Below are positions 41,222-52,580 of a DNA stretch of 64,000 nucleotides, in pieces. The position numbers and the translations under genes were made by a program. Within the stretch, counting starts at the first letter, position 1. The number at the start of each line of letters is the position of its first letter. The stretch is from the NCBI GenBank assembly GCA_016710075.1, contig JADJLO010000001.1:62001-126000 (forward strand). Reading direction: 5' to 3'. Source of the DNA: Acidobacteriota bacterium (GTDB lineage: Bacteria > Acidobacteriota > Blastocatellia > RBC074). The notes under the pieces are model-generated. The model was not told the DNA's origin, ran no database searches, and saw only the letters and a list, made by a program, of their open reading frames with translations.

Positions 41222-41250
41222 TTGACAAACCCTGAGGCTGACATTACAGT
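41222..41250 (+). promoter_or_regulatory. Probable alaS promoter
   Basis: TTGACA (41222-41227), 17 bases, TACAGT (41245-41250). Transcription would start near 41257, which excludes the far upstream start codon at 41250 and supports ATG 41298 for alaS. Its pattern matches those at 47147 and 54360. Confidence 0.6.
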
Positions 41251-41297
41251 TGATTTTTTGTTTATTTCATCTTCAGCAGAACAGTAAGTATATCGCT

Positions 41298-43964
<2,667 letters not shown>

Positions 43965-44017
43965 TCGCCAATTGCAATTTAATAATCTGTAAACAAGGTT
44001 TATCGGTATCTTGAAAG

Positions 44018-45121
44018 ATGAATAATTTCGTCGCGGCTAATCTTACGCATCATCCAGGACGCACCTTCGCCAGCATCATAGGCGTGGCAGTTGGAGTCGT
44101 CCTTGTAGTGCTCACCGTCGGGCTGGTCCGTGGAACCTTGCGTGAAAGGGGACAGCGCGATGCCAATGTGGGCGTCGAACTGATGATGCGGCAGAGCGGT
44201 CAGGGACTTTCGCTTACCTCCGCCGATATGAGCATCCCCATGAAAATTCTGGCTGAGGTCAATTCCATCCCCGGCGTTGCAGTCGCTACCCCAGTCGGCC
44301 AGAACCTCGAGATGGGAGGCGAAGGCGGCCTCGGCATCAGGCAGATTGACGGCATTGTTTTCGATCAATTTACTGCGGCCAGCAATCTGCGGATCACCCG
44401 GGGTGAAGCGCTTCCAACCTCCGGCGATTTCGCCATCGTCGATGTCAAATATGCGCTCGATAAGAAAACGAAAATCGGGGACATCGTCAACGGTCTGGGC
44501 AGGGATTTCAAGATTGTCGGCATCTATGAACCGGAAAGCGGGTCGCGCATCAAAGTACCTCTCGCAACCATGCAGCAGGCACTCGGCGCCGAAGACAAAT
44601 TCTCGATGCTTTTTATCAAGTGCGTCAATCCCGACCAGCAGGAACAGGTGGCCCAGAGCATCGTCGATAAATTCCCCGAATACAGAGTCATCTTTACCCG
44701 GGATCTGCCAAAACTGTTCGCGGGCGGGTTCGCCGGTTTCAATGTTTTTCTCAATGTCGTCAAAGGGCTGGCGACGGTCATCAGCTTGCTGGTCATCATG
44801 CTGACGATGTACAGCACGGTCTCCGAAAGGACAAGGCAGATTGGCATTCTCAAATCGCTCGGCGCTTCGAAGCTCTGGATCGCCTGGGTTGTCGAAAAAG
44901 AGGCCTTGATGATCAGCCTGCTCGGAGTGCTTGGAGGTCTCGCATTTGCCGTCGCCGTCAGGTTCATTCTGGTCGGCAAGCTCGGTTTGAAAATAGACCT
45001 TGAGGCCGACTCGATTCTCTATTCTTCCCTGGCAGGGCTTCTCAGCGGTGTTATCGGGGCTCTCTATCCGGCTCTGCGGGCTGCCAGCCTCGATCCCGTC
45101 GATGCTTTGAGTTCGGATTAA
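44018..45121 (+). CDS. MacB/FtsX-type ABC transporter permease
   Basis: 367 residues. N-terminal helix (about 14-40: RTFASIIGVAVGVVLVVLTVG), a periplasmic MacB-like domain (about 45-245), and three C-terminal helices forming the FtsX domain (FNVFLNVVKGLATVISLLVIMLTMYSTV, then LGVLGGLAFAVAV and SLAGLLSGVIGALYPALRA), ending in LDPVDALSSD. No ATPase gene is adjacent, so its partner must be elsewhere. Lipoprotein, lipid or peptide efflux is typical; the substrate is unknown. Confidence 0.9.
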   Translation: MNNFVAANLTHHPGRTFASIIGVAVGVVLVVLTVGLVRGTLRERGQRDANVGVELMMRQSGQGLSLTSADMSIPMKILAEVNSIPGVAVATPVGQNLEMGGEGGLGIRQIDGIVFDQFTAASNLRITRGEALPTSGDFAIVDVKYALDKKTKIGDIVNGLGRDFKIVGIYEPESGSRIKVPLATMQQALGAEDKFSMLFIKCVNPDQQEQVAQSIVDKFPEYRVIFTRDLPKLFAGGFAGFNVFLNVVKGLATVISLLVIMLTMYSTVSERTRQIGILKSLGASKLWIAWVVEKEALMISLLGVLGGLAFAVAVRFILVGKLGLKIDLEADSILYSSLAGLLSGVIGALYPALRAASLDPVDALSSD

Positions 45122-45188
45122 GTCAGGCGCCTCGTACTCATTTCCTGTTTCATCATCGGCTCTTCCGGACGTTTCGCTGCTCAAATCA

Positions 45189-46187
45189 ATGAAATTTCGT
45201 GCCCGTCTGATCGCCGTCGTATCCGCCATTATCGGAACGGCGCTGTTTGTCTATGTCCTGGCGCAGACGGGAGCGAGTGAGATCCGGCACAACGTCTCGA
45301 ACCTTGGCGCGGGGTTTCTGATTATTCTTCTGATCTCCTCGATCAGATACCTGGCGAGAAGCTATGCCTGGCTGCGCTGCACAGCAGTTGGAGAAAGATC
45401 TGGAGAAAGAGCCGTTGGATTTTCAGCCCTTCTGAGGGCGAGGATTGCCGGTGAGGCGATCGGCGATCTGACCTTCGGGCCGGTTGTGGCAGAACCCATG
45501 AGAATCGTCGCACTCGGAAACCGGCTTTCCGTCTCATCGGGCGTCTCTTCTCTTGCCGTTGAGCATATCAGCTATGCTCTGACCAGCTCTTTGATGGTCG
45601 CCGCCGGTTCGATACTGCTCCTCGCCGGTATTGGTCTCAGTGGATCATTGAGAACCGCCATGATCATCGCCCTGCTGATGGTTCTATCCGTGATTCTGGT
45701 TTTCGTTCTTCTGATCTGGAGGCGCGTTAGATTGGGCTCGATGCTGCTCGGCCGGCTGTTGAATAAAAATCTCAAAACCTCTTTTTCAGGCCGGATTGCT
45801 TATCTGTCGCAGCTTGAAGAATACGTCTTCGATTTCTTCTCGACCAGGCCGAAGGACTTCTTTCTGCTGATCGCATCCCACGCCGTCTTTCATTTCGCGG
45901 GAATCCTTGAGATTTATGCGACATTGAAACTGATCGGAACCGATATCTCTCTGACGAACGCGTTTATTCTCGAATCGGTCAATCGGACCATAAATATCAT
46001 GTTTACTTTCGTTCCAGCCCTGATCGGTGTCGATGAGGCGGGGTCAGGGCTGGTTGCCGCTTCGCTTGGTATCGGAGCAACTGCCGGTGTCTCGCTCGCG
46101 ATCATCCGTAAAATCAGGATGTTCTTCTGGATTGCCCTGGGACTGATTTTTCTTTTTACTCGCAATGATTCAAAGTCGAAATCGTGA
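45189..46187 (+). CDS. Lysylphosphatidylglycerol synthase transmembrane-region / HpnL-like flippase protein
   Basis: 332-residue membrane protein with about 8 helices and no catalytic domain. It matches the flippase-like transmembrane part of lysylphosphatidylglycerol synthases; in hopanoid gene clusters such proteins are called HpnL. The next gene, overlapping by four bases (GTGA), encodes an HpnK-like deacetylase, so a lipid or glycolipid export role is likely. The hallmark FTFVPALIGVDEAGSGLVAASLG is seen near 275-298. No squalene-hopene cyclase gene is in the window. Confidence 0.8.
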   Translation: MKFRARLIAVVSAIIGTALFVYVLAQTGASEIRHNVSNLGAGFLIILLISSIRYLARSYAWLRCTAVGERSGERAVGFSALLRARIAGEAIGDLTFGPVVAEPMRIVALGNRLSVSSGVSSLAVEHISYALTSSLMVAAGSILLLAGIGLSGSLRTAMIIALLMVLSVILVFVLLIWRRVRLGSMLLGRLLNKNLKTSFSGRIAYLSQLEEYVFDFFSTRPKDFFLLIASHAVFHFAGILEIYATLKLIGTDISLTNAFILESVNRTINIMFTFVPALIGVDEAGSGLVAASLGIGATAGVSLAIIRKIRMFFWIALGLIFLFTRNDSKSKS

Positions 46188-47049
46188 AATACCTGATAGT
46201 CAATGCAGATGATTTTGGAATGACCCGGGCATCAATCAGGCAGTCATCGATGGCCATACCCGCGGCATCATCACCAGCGCCACAATCATGGCCAATATGC
46301 CGGCATTTGATGACGCCGTGAATCTTGCAAGGATGCACCCGGGTCTTGGAGTCGGACTCCATTTCAACATCACCCAGGGGGCGCCGCTTACCCATCCATC
46401 CAGAATTGAATCACTTTTGAATTCAGACGGATTATTTCATGGAACAAGCACGGCACTTGCCCGAAAAGCCCTGCTCGGACGATTGAAAAAAGAGGATGTC
46501 ATCGTCGAACTCAGATCCCAGATCGAAAAGGCCCTCGGCGCCGGTCTGAGGCTGACTCATATTGACAGCCACAAGCACGCTCACGCTTTGCCGCTCGTCA
46601 GTCAGGCCATCATCGAAACCATCCCGCAATACGGCATTCTCTCGATCCGCCTGCCCGATGAAAGATCGGCAGATGTGTCGATTACAGGCGCTCCTGCTGT
46701 TCTCAAACAGAGGCTGGTGGCCGGCGCGCTCTCTTTCCTGTGCCGCCGCATCAGACCTGAACTCGGACAGGTGAAGACAACGGATAATTTTCACGGCATC
46801 GCCCGGACCGGTTACTGGACCAGGGACTGGCTCATGAGCCTGTTGGACGGACTCGGAGACGGAACCAGTGAACTGATGTGTCATCCCGGTTATCAGGACG
46901 AACAATCAAGCCCCGTCAAAACCCGGCTGACCCGGTCGCGATTATCAGAACTCGAGCTTCTGACCGATCCTGAACTCAAGACTCTCCTTGCCGCAAGGGA
47001 GATTCAACTCGTCAATTTTGATTTTATATTTTCAAAGGAGAGAAAATAG
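46184..47049 (+). pseudogene. YdjC/ChbG-family (HpnK-like) deacetylase, one frameshift
   Basis: Starts at GTG 46184 overlapping the previous stop, and reads KYLIVNADDFGMT, the metal-binding start of this family. Right after it the frame changes: the protein continues as PGINQAVIDGHTRGIITSATIMANM in the next frame (open from 46288 onward as MANMPAFDDAV). Restoring one C in GACCCGGGC (near 46224) repairs it to about 288 residues. Downstream metal and catalytic histidines are present (HFNITQG, THIDSHKHAH, and CHPGY). Family members deacetylate N-acetyl sugars; together with the HpnL-like neighbour a lipid-linked glycan role is suggested. Confidence 0.82.
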
Positions 47050-47074
47050 ATTACGAAACACGCGAAATGAACTA
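47048..47074. repeat. Half-copy of the ATTACGAAACA motif after the HpnK-like gene
   Basis: AGATTACGAAACACGCGAAATGAACT starts at the stop codon of the preceding gene. No facing inverted arm is evident within 170 bases. Same core as the other intergenic copies. Confidence 0.5.
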
Positions 47075-47146
47075 AAAAAAACGGAAAGAAATAATTTGAG
47101 AAGTTACCTTTAAGTTTAAATCAAAAACAATCAGTACCTCCCATTT

Positions 47147-47175
47147 TTGACAAGCATATTTCCACCGCTTACACT
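47147..47175 (+). promoter_or_regulatory. Probable promoter of the C26 hydrolase gene
   Basis: TTGACA (47147-47152), 17 bases, TACACT (47170-47175), 40 bases before the TTG start at 47216. The same two hexamers with the same spacing recur at 54360-54388. Confidence 0.6.
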
Positions 47176-47215
47176 CTCTGTTTAGCAATTTAACGTAGCC
47201 AGGGAGCATTAACTA

Positions 47216-47968
47216 TTGCCGCGTTCATCGACATCGACTTCCCATCAAAAATCCGGCACCAGACCAATGATTGGCATCACCTGTCGCCTTGGCGAAAAGG
47301 ATGTTTTTTATCTTCGCAGATTTTATGCGGAAGCGGTTGAGTATGCCGGCGGGGTACCCGTCTATATTCCGCTGATCCCCGATCGCGAGTATCTGGGTTC
47401 GCTCTGTGGGAGGCTGGACGGTGTTCTGCTTTCAGGGAGCGACAGCGATCTGGACCCGGTCTATTACGGTGAAGAACCGCATCCGAAACTGGGATCGGTC
47501 ATTCCTGAGCGTGACGAGACCGATCTCTTGCTCCTCGAAATGATCGAGGAGCGGAAGCTTCCGCTGCTGGCGATCTGTTTCGGAATGCAGTCGCTCAATG
47601 TCGCTCGCGGCGGCAAACTGATTCAGGATATAGAATCGCAGGTCGACTCTCCATTGAAACACGATCAGGGAGAACCGTTCGACCGGCACTCGCATGCCAT
47701 CAGGATTGAAAAGGGAACTCTGCTTGAAGAGCTTGCCGGCGAACTGACTGCCCGCGTCAACAGCAGCCACCATCAGGCATTGAAAGACCCCGGAAGTAAC
47801 CTGCAGCCCGCAGCCTGGGCATCGGACGGAATCATCGAAGCCGTCATTGATCCGCGCCAGGACCGGTTTGTGCTGGGTGTTCAATGGCATCCGGAAATAG
47901 CCTGGGAACGCGACGTCTTCTCGCAGGCGATCTTCAGGAAATTCATCGAAGCGGCTTCTGGAGAGTAG
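47216..47968 (+). CDS. Gamma-glutamyl-gamma-aminobutyrate hydrolase family protein (peptidase C26)
   Basis: 250 residues; class I glutamine-amidotransferase fold, PuuD-like. The nucleophile cysteine is in LLAICFGMQSLNVARGG (about residue 122) and the His-Glu pair in VQWHPE. GVLLSGSDSDLDPVYYGE matches the GGxDxxP region of the family, with Ser replacing the second Gly. Start is given as TTG 47216 with GGGAG about 10 bases before; an ATG at 47267 (MIGITCRL) is the main alternative and would fit the family start well. The neighbour is an MFS carrier, 22 bases on. Confidence 0.88.
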   Translation: MPRSSTSTSHQKSGTRPMIGITCRLGEKDVFYLRRFYAEAVEYAGGVPVYIPLIPDREYLGSLCGRLDGVLLSGSDSDLDPVYYGEEPHPKLGSVIPERDETDLLLLEMIEERKLPLLAICFGMQSLNVARGGKLIQDIESQVDSPLKHDQGEPFDRHSHAIRIEKGTLLEELAGELTARVNSSHHQALKDPGSNLQPAAWASDGIIEAVIDPRQDRFVLGVQWHPEIAWERDVFSQAIFRKFIEAASGE

Positions 47969-47990
47969 TCACCCATAGAGATTGAGACCT

Positions 47991-49085
47991 ATGAGCAGGA
48001 AGAACAAATTTACCATTGCACTCTTGTCGACATCGCATCTGGTGATGGATTCCTATTCGAGTTTTCTGTACCAGTTGCTGCCGATGATGGCGATGAGACT
48101 CAATCTGACGCCGGCACAGGCGGGGCTGCTGCCGCCGACTCTGACCATTGCTTCATCGCTGCTTCAGCCGGTTTACGGGATCATTTCGGACAAGTATCTC
48201 AAGCGCTCGATGGCGGTTTTCGGTCCCTTGATAGCAGCCGTTTTTCTCTCCTTGATGGGTACGGCAACAAGCTTGCCGATGCTGGTGGCGCTGGTCGTCA
48301 TCGGCGGCATAGGTGTCGGTATGTTCCACCCGCAGGGAGCGGCGCTTGTCTCAAAGGCGGCTTTGGAAGATGGCCGGACCGACAATCAGGGTTTCGTCAT
48401 GTCTGTCTTCTCATCCTCCGGAACCGTGGGGTATGCTCTGGGACCGATACTGGTCGCTGCGGTGGTCGGCAGTTACGGGCTAAGCAAGAGCTGGTACACG
48501 ATGATCTGGGGTGTCGTATTCTGGATCGTCCTCTTCCGTTTCTGCCCCTCGCTCGAAATCAAAAAGAAAGCCGCAGGCGCTCCGAGGATGACTGAAATCC
48601 TTCGCTCGGTCTGGGTTCCCCTGACCCTGCTCTATTTTGCCGTGGTCCTGCGATCGGCCGTTTCCGTCAGCGTCGGGGGAACGCTGGCGGACAAACTAGG
48701 GGCGCGCCGCGTAACTTTCGTGGCCATGCTCATCGCCTCGCCGCTCTTGTTTGCTTCTTTCTCAACGGAGGGAATGAAGAGCTATGCACTGCTGATGGCA
48801 GCAGGCACCGCGCTCAATCTGCCGATCCCGATAAGTGTGGTCATGGCTCAGCGGCTTGTTCCCGGCGGCGCCAGCACTGTTTCAGCCCTGGTCATGGGAT
48901 TTGCCTGGGGAGCCGGTGCGCTGATGACCCCTCTGACCGGCCTGCTCAGCGAGCGCTTTGGATTCACTCAGGCTCTGATGGTTCTTGCGATTCTGCCCCT
49001 CGCATCAGCCGCGCTGCTTTGGAAATATCCCAAAGACGATGTTCACGCCAGAACTCATTTGCGAGAAGCTCTGGCAACCGATTAA
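47991..49085 (+). CDS. MFS transporter, fosmidomycin-resistance-like, apparently lacking one helix
   Basis: 364 residues from ATG 47991. The N-terminal half is typical of the Fsr-type MFS family (HLVMDSYSSFLYQLLPMMA, GLLPPTLTIASSLLQPVYGIISDKY). In the second half VPLTLLYFAVVLRSAVS runs straight into VGGTLADKLGARRV, the motif that should follow helix 8. By family comparison about 35-40 residues, the end of helix 7, the loop and helix 8, are missing in frame; about 11 helices remain, so it is 364 residues instead of about 400. Whether it still transports anything is doubtful. Confidence 0.82.
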   Translation: MSRKNKFTIALLSTSHLVMDSYSSFLYQLLPMMAMRLNLTPAQAGLLPPTLTIASSLLQPVYGIISDKYLKRSMAVFGPLIAAVFLSLMGTATSLPMLVALVVIGGIGVGMFHPQGAALVSKAALEDGRTDNQGFVMSVFSSSGTVGYALGPILVAAVVGSYGLSKSWYTMIWGVVFWIVLFRFCPSLEIKKKAAGAPRMTEILRSVWVPLTLLYFAVVLRSAVSVSVGGTLADKLGARRVTFVAMLIASPLLFASFSTEGMKSYALLMAAGTALNLPIPISVVMAQRLVPGGASTVSALVMGFAWGAGALMTPLTGLLSERFGFTQALMVLAILPLASAALLWKYPKDDVHARTHLREALATD

Positions 49086-49096
49086 TGTTAATGCGA

Positions 49097-49243
49097 GTTT
49101 GAAGTTCAAGGTTTAAAGTTTCAAGATGTTATCCTTGTGGTATCGGTGAGATCCTGGTCCATCGATCTATGACATTTATCCAAAGATAACTGCCGGCATC
49201 AAACCTTCGACTTTTAACTCTTGAACTTTAAATTTTAAACTGT
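49097..49243. repeat. Paired, inverted heptad repeat arrays before ftsY
   Basis: Left units GTTTGAA, GTTCAAG, GTTTAAA, GTTTCAA (49097-49124) face AACTCTT, GAACTTT, AAATTTT, AAACTGT (49216-49243). The right arm ends eight bases before the ftsY ATG and occupies the place of its ribosome site. Confidence 0.65.
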
Positions 49244-49251
49244 TTTTTGTT

Positions 49252-50415
49252 ATGGGACTTTTTTGGAAAAGAAAAAGCGGGAGCGACTTCATCTCACTTG
49301 GGTTAAGCTCGTATGACGAGCCGGTCGCCAAGGCGACACATGAAGTTGAAGAAGAGGCTGCAGCTCTAAAAGCACATGAACCGGAGCCTGCTGCTCGATC
49401 GACCGAAGCAGCCAGACCTCCGATGGAACATCCTCAGGTTGGAGCAAGTTTTCAACTGCCACCCGATGAGCAGGTCGAAGATCCCGGCTTTATCGGCAGA
49501 TTCCGCAAGGCTGTTTCCGCCACGCGCGAGAATCTGGTCGGGAAGATCGAGGATGTCGTCAAAGGCAGAAAGCAGATAGACGCAAACACGCTCGATGAGC
49601 TTGAAGAGATTCTCATTAGCGCCGATATCGGCGTCCAGACGACATTGGAAATCATAGAAGACGTCCGCAAGCAGGTGGATCGTCAGTCGCTCAAAGATGT
49701 GGATGAACTTAAGAAGATCATCAGGCAACATCTGCTCGACATTCTTGAAAAAGCCGAAAAGACAAGTGGTGTGGCATCGGAGTCTTCAGTGTCTGACGAC
49801 ATTCGGCCTTATATCATGATGGTCGTAGGGGTTAACGGCGCGGGTAAAACCACAACGATCGGCAAGCTGGCTCAGCGCATCAAGGCCGACGGGTATGATG
49901 TTCTGATCTGCGCGGCAGACACCTTTCGGGCGGCGGCAACCGATCAGTTGGCAATCTGGGCGGAAAGAGCCGGGGTGCCTCTGATCCAGCAGAAACAGGG
50001 GACCGATCCGGCTGCTGTTCTCTTCGATGCGCTCAAAGCAGCCAAGGCCCGCAATTCAGATGTCCTGATTGTCGATACCGCAGGGAGGTTGCATAACAAG
50101 TCCAATCTCATGGCCGAGTTGGAGAAAATGAAGCGCATCGCCGCCAGAGAGGTGACTCGGGCACCCCATGAGACCCTGCTTGTCATCGATGCCGTGACCG
50201 GGCAAAACGGCCTGAGCCAGGCCCGCGAGTTTATGAAAGTCGCCGATGTCACCGGCCTCGTCCTGACCAAACTGGACGGTACCGCCAAAGGCGGCATCGC
50301 CGTGGCAATCGCCAAGGAACTGAATCTGCCGATCAGATACTGCGGTATCGGCGAAAAGGCCGATGATCTCGTGGTTTTTGATCCCAGGGCATATGTGGAT
50401 GGATTGTTTGAATGA
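49252..50415 (+). CDS. ftsY: Signal recognition particle receptor FtsY
   Basis: 387 residues; SRP receptor GTPase that docks ribosome-nascent chain complexes at the membrane. The N-terminal acidic A domain (1-75) is short. The N domain (about 80-165) and G domain follow with G1 GVNGAGKTT (about 193-201), DTFRAAATDQL, G3 DTAGRLHNKSNLMAEL, and G4 TKLDGTAKGG. The ATG is eight bases after a heptad repeat array and no Shine-Dalgarno is visible. The ribD ATG follows 52 bases after its stop. Confidence 0.97.
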   Translation: MGLFWKRKSGSDFISLGLSSYDEPVAKATHEVEEEAAALKAHEPEPAARSTEAARPPMEHPQVGASFQLPPDEQVEDPGFIGRFRKAVSATRENLVGKIEDVVKGRKQIDANTLDELEEILISADIGVQTTLEIIEDVRKQVDRQSLKDVDELKKIIRQHLLDILEKAEKTSGVASESSVSDDIRPYIMMVVGVNGAGKTTTIGKLAQRIKADGYDVLICAADTFRAAATDQLAIWAERAGVPLIQQKQGTDPAAVLFDALKAAKARNSDVLIVDTAGRLHNKSNLMAELEKMKRIAAREVTRAPHETLLVIDAVTGQNGLSQAREFMKVADVTGLVLTKLDGTAKGGIAVAIAKELNLPIRYCGIGEKADDLVVFDPRAYVDGLFE

Positions 50416-50467
50416 ACCGACAGGCGGATCTGAGGGTGATCTTTCATCTTCAAATCCAATAACCAGG

Positions 50468-51595
50468 ATGTCTGATCACTATTTTATAGAACAAGCTCTC
50501 AGCCTGGCTGCCAGAGGAGCCGGAATGGTCAGCCCGAATCCACTGGTTGGATCGGTTGTGGTCAAGGACGGCGTTGTCGTCGGCAGTGGTTACCATCGTT
50601 ATGATGAATTGAAACACGCCGAGGTCTGGGCGCTTGAAGAAGCGGGAAGCCTTGCTCGCGGATCTTCCGTTTATGTGAACCTGGAGCCATGCTCGCATCA
50701 GGGATCGGGAAAGCGAACTCCTCCCTGCGTCAAGGCTCTGATCGACGCCCGCGTCGGCCGTGTCGTTGCCTCAATGTTCGATCCCAACCCCCGGGTTAAC
50801 GGCAGCGGATTCGAGCAACTCAGAGCCGCAGGCATCGAAGTCGAAACAGGGCTGCTTGAAACAGAAGCTCGCCGGCTCAATGAAAAATACGCAAAATTCG
50901 TGACTACCGGGCTGCCGTTCGTTCACCTTAAAGTCGCTTCCTCTCTGGATGGCTGTATCGCCACTGTTTCCGGCGAATCCAAATGGATCACCGGCGAGAG
51001 CGCCAGAAATGCGTCACAGGCTCTTCGCCATCAATACGATGCCATTCTCATCGGTATTGGCACCGCTCTTGCTGATGATCCAATCCTGACCGATAGAACA
51101 GGTTTGCAAAGGCGCCGACCTCTGACCAGGGTTGTGCTGGACTCCAATTTGAGACTCTCACCTGAATCACAGCTCGTCCGAACTGCCGCAGTCAATCCAT
51201 TGCTCATCTTCACTGCAAAATCCACAGGCAATCACGACAGGCTTCGCCTGGTTCAGGCCGGGGCGGAAGTTGTCGGGGTCGACTCGTCAGATGGCAGGCT
51301 CGATCTCAAGGCAGTTCTGACCGAGCTGGGCAAGCGAGAGTTGGCGAGCCTGATTGTCGAAGGAGGCGCTGAAGTGGCCGGCTCGTTCGTCAGCCAAAAC
51401 CTCGTCGACAAATTCACCTTCTTCATCGCCCCTAAAATTTTGGGTGGAAAGCGTTCTCATCCATCGATAGGCGGTGAAGGCTTTCAGCGCCTGACCGATG
51501 CCGTCGTGCTTCACGATGTGGTGACGCTTCACCACAACGAGGATATAGAGCTCACCGGCTATTCCAGGCGGAACTTACATCGGGACTTATATTGA
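50468..51595 (+). CDS. ribD: Bifunctional riboflavin biosynthesis protein RibD (deaminase/reductase)
   Basis: 375 residues from ATG 50468; the open frame extends upstream into ftsY but those residues are not RibD-like. The deaminase domain has zinc ligands His50 in KHAEVWA, Cys75 in EPCSHQG and Cys87 in RTPPC. The two cysteines are three residues further apart than in most RibD proteins (an SGK-like insertion). The reductase domain starts at about 155 with HLKVASSLDGCIA and ends near LTGYS. It catalyses two early steps from GTP to flavin. No other rib gene is in the window. Confidence 0.95.
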   Translation: MSDHYFIEQALSLAARGAGMVSPNPLVGSVVVKDGVVVGSGYHRYDELKHAEVWALEEAGSLARGSSVYVNLEPCSHQGSGKRTPPCVKALIDARVGRVVASMFDPNPRVNGSGFEQLRAAGIEVETGLLETEARRLNEKYAKFVTTGLPFVHLKVASSLDGCIATVSGESKWITGESARNASQALRHQYDAILIGIGTALADDPILTDRTGLQRRRPLTRVVLDSNLRLSPESQLVRTAAVNPLLIFTAKSTGNHDRLRLVQAGAEVVGVDSSDGRLDLKAVLTELGKRELASLIVEGGAEVAGSFVSQNLVDKFTFFIAPKILGGKRSHPSIGGEGFQRLTDAVVLHDVVTLHHNEDIELTGYSRRNLHRDLY

Positions 51596-51596
51596 T

Positions 51597-52385
51597 ATGA
51601 TGAGAGCTAAACGCCGGCTCGGTCAAAATTTTCTGGCCGGCTCGCATTTTTCGAAGAAAATTGTCGAATCGGTCAGGCCGATGCCCGACGATATCATCAT
51701 TGAAATTGGTCCAGGTCATGGAGCCCTCACCGGCCTCTTGCTCGAAAGCGGGGCGGAACTGACGGCGATCGAAATCGATGCGGATCTGATCCCCCTTCTG
51801 CATGAAAAGTTCGGTGGTTATCCAAATTTTCATCTGGTCGAGGCCGATGCCATGGAGATGGATTTCTGCCGGATCGTCCCGGCGGGTTCCCAGGCTCGCG
51901 TGGTCGCCAATCTTCCATATTATGTTTCGACGCCAATACTGCAGCGTTTGATTGCTCACAGGCATTGCCTCGCCGATATCACTGTCATGCTGCAGCGGGA
52001 GGTTGTCGATCGCATCATCGCCTCGCCCGGCTCGAAGGATTATGGCTACCTTTCTGTTCTGATACAGTACCATTGCGAGGTGAAGAGACTTTTTGATGTA
52101 CCCCCCGGCGCTTTCCGCCCGGTTCCAAAAGTCTACTCCAGCGTCATCAGCATGCGCGTTCTCAACGTACCCAGGTCCAGTGTCGATAATGAAAAATTAT
52201 TCCTCGAACTGATAAAAATCCTTTTCGCTCAAAGAAGAAAGACTATACTTAATAATCTGAAAGCAGGTTGGCCGCAAGTTTCAAAATCTGACGAAACCAA
52301 TATTGCCGCGGCTCGATCAATCAGGGATCGAATCACGCCGGAGGGCGGAAACTTTATCGATTCAGGAGATTGCCCGCCTGTCTGA
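51597..52385 (+). CDS. rsmA: 16S rRNA dimethyltransferase RsmA (KsgA)
   Basis: 262 residues; dimethylates two adjacent adenosines in the 3' hairpin of 16S rRNA during small-subunit maturation. Begins one base after the ribD stop. Motifs: RLGQNFL at the N-terminus, SAM-binding IEIGPGHGALT (about 37-47), IEIDADLIPLL, and the catalytic NLPYYVSTPIL (about 103-113). The C-terminal FAQRRKTILNNLK is also conserved. Length is normal. Confidence 0.96.
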   Translation: MMRAKRRLGQNFLAGSHFSKKIVESVRPMPDDIIIEIGPGHGALTGLLLESGAELTAIEIDADLIPLLHEKFGGYPNFHLVEADAMEMDFCRIVPAGSQARVVANLPYYVSTPILQRLIAHRHCLADITVMLQREVVDRIIASPGSKDYGYLSVLIQYHCEVKRLFDVPPGAFRPVPKVYSSVISMRVLNVPRSSVDNEKLFLELIKILFAQRRKTILNNLKAGWPQVSKSDETNIAAARSIRDRITPEGGNFIDSGDCPPV

Positions 52386-52394
52386 TACAATCAG

Positions 52395-52426
52395 CCGGAA
52401 GACCGGAAGACCGGAAGACCGGAAGA
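52395..52426. repeat. 8-bp tandem repeat, four copies
   Basis: CCGGAAGA four times in a row after the rsmA stop. The unit is too short to say more. Confidence 0.6.
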
Positions 52427-52580
52427 TTTGACGATGCGGAATGAGAACGAAGTTTAAGAAGTTTCAAGCCGGCGAAACCCGGGTCGGGATGTATCCGGGC
52501 TTGTAGCCGGACAAGCAATCATCCAATATTAACCGCCCGTTAATGGGCGCAAATGAACAAGAAAAAGAAGAAAAAATACA

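Noticed and set aside
44000..45229. 409-codon minus-strand frame opposite the ABC permease
   Set aside because: Polar, low-similarity shadow of a membrane protein; the + strand frame has FtsX-type helices and motifs.
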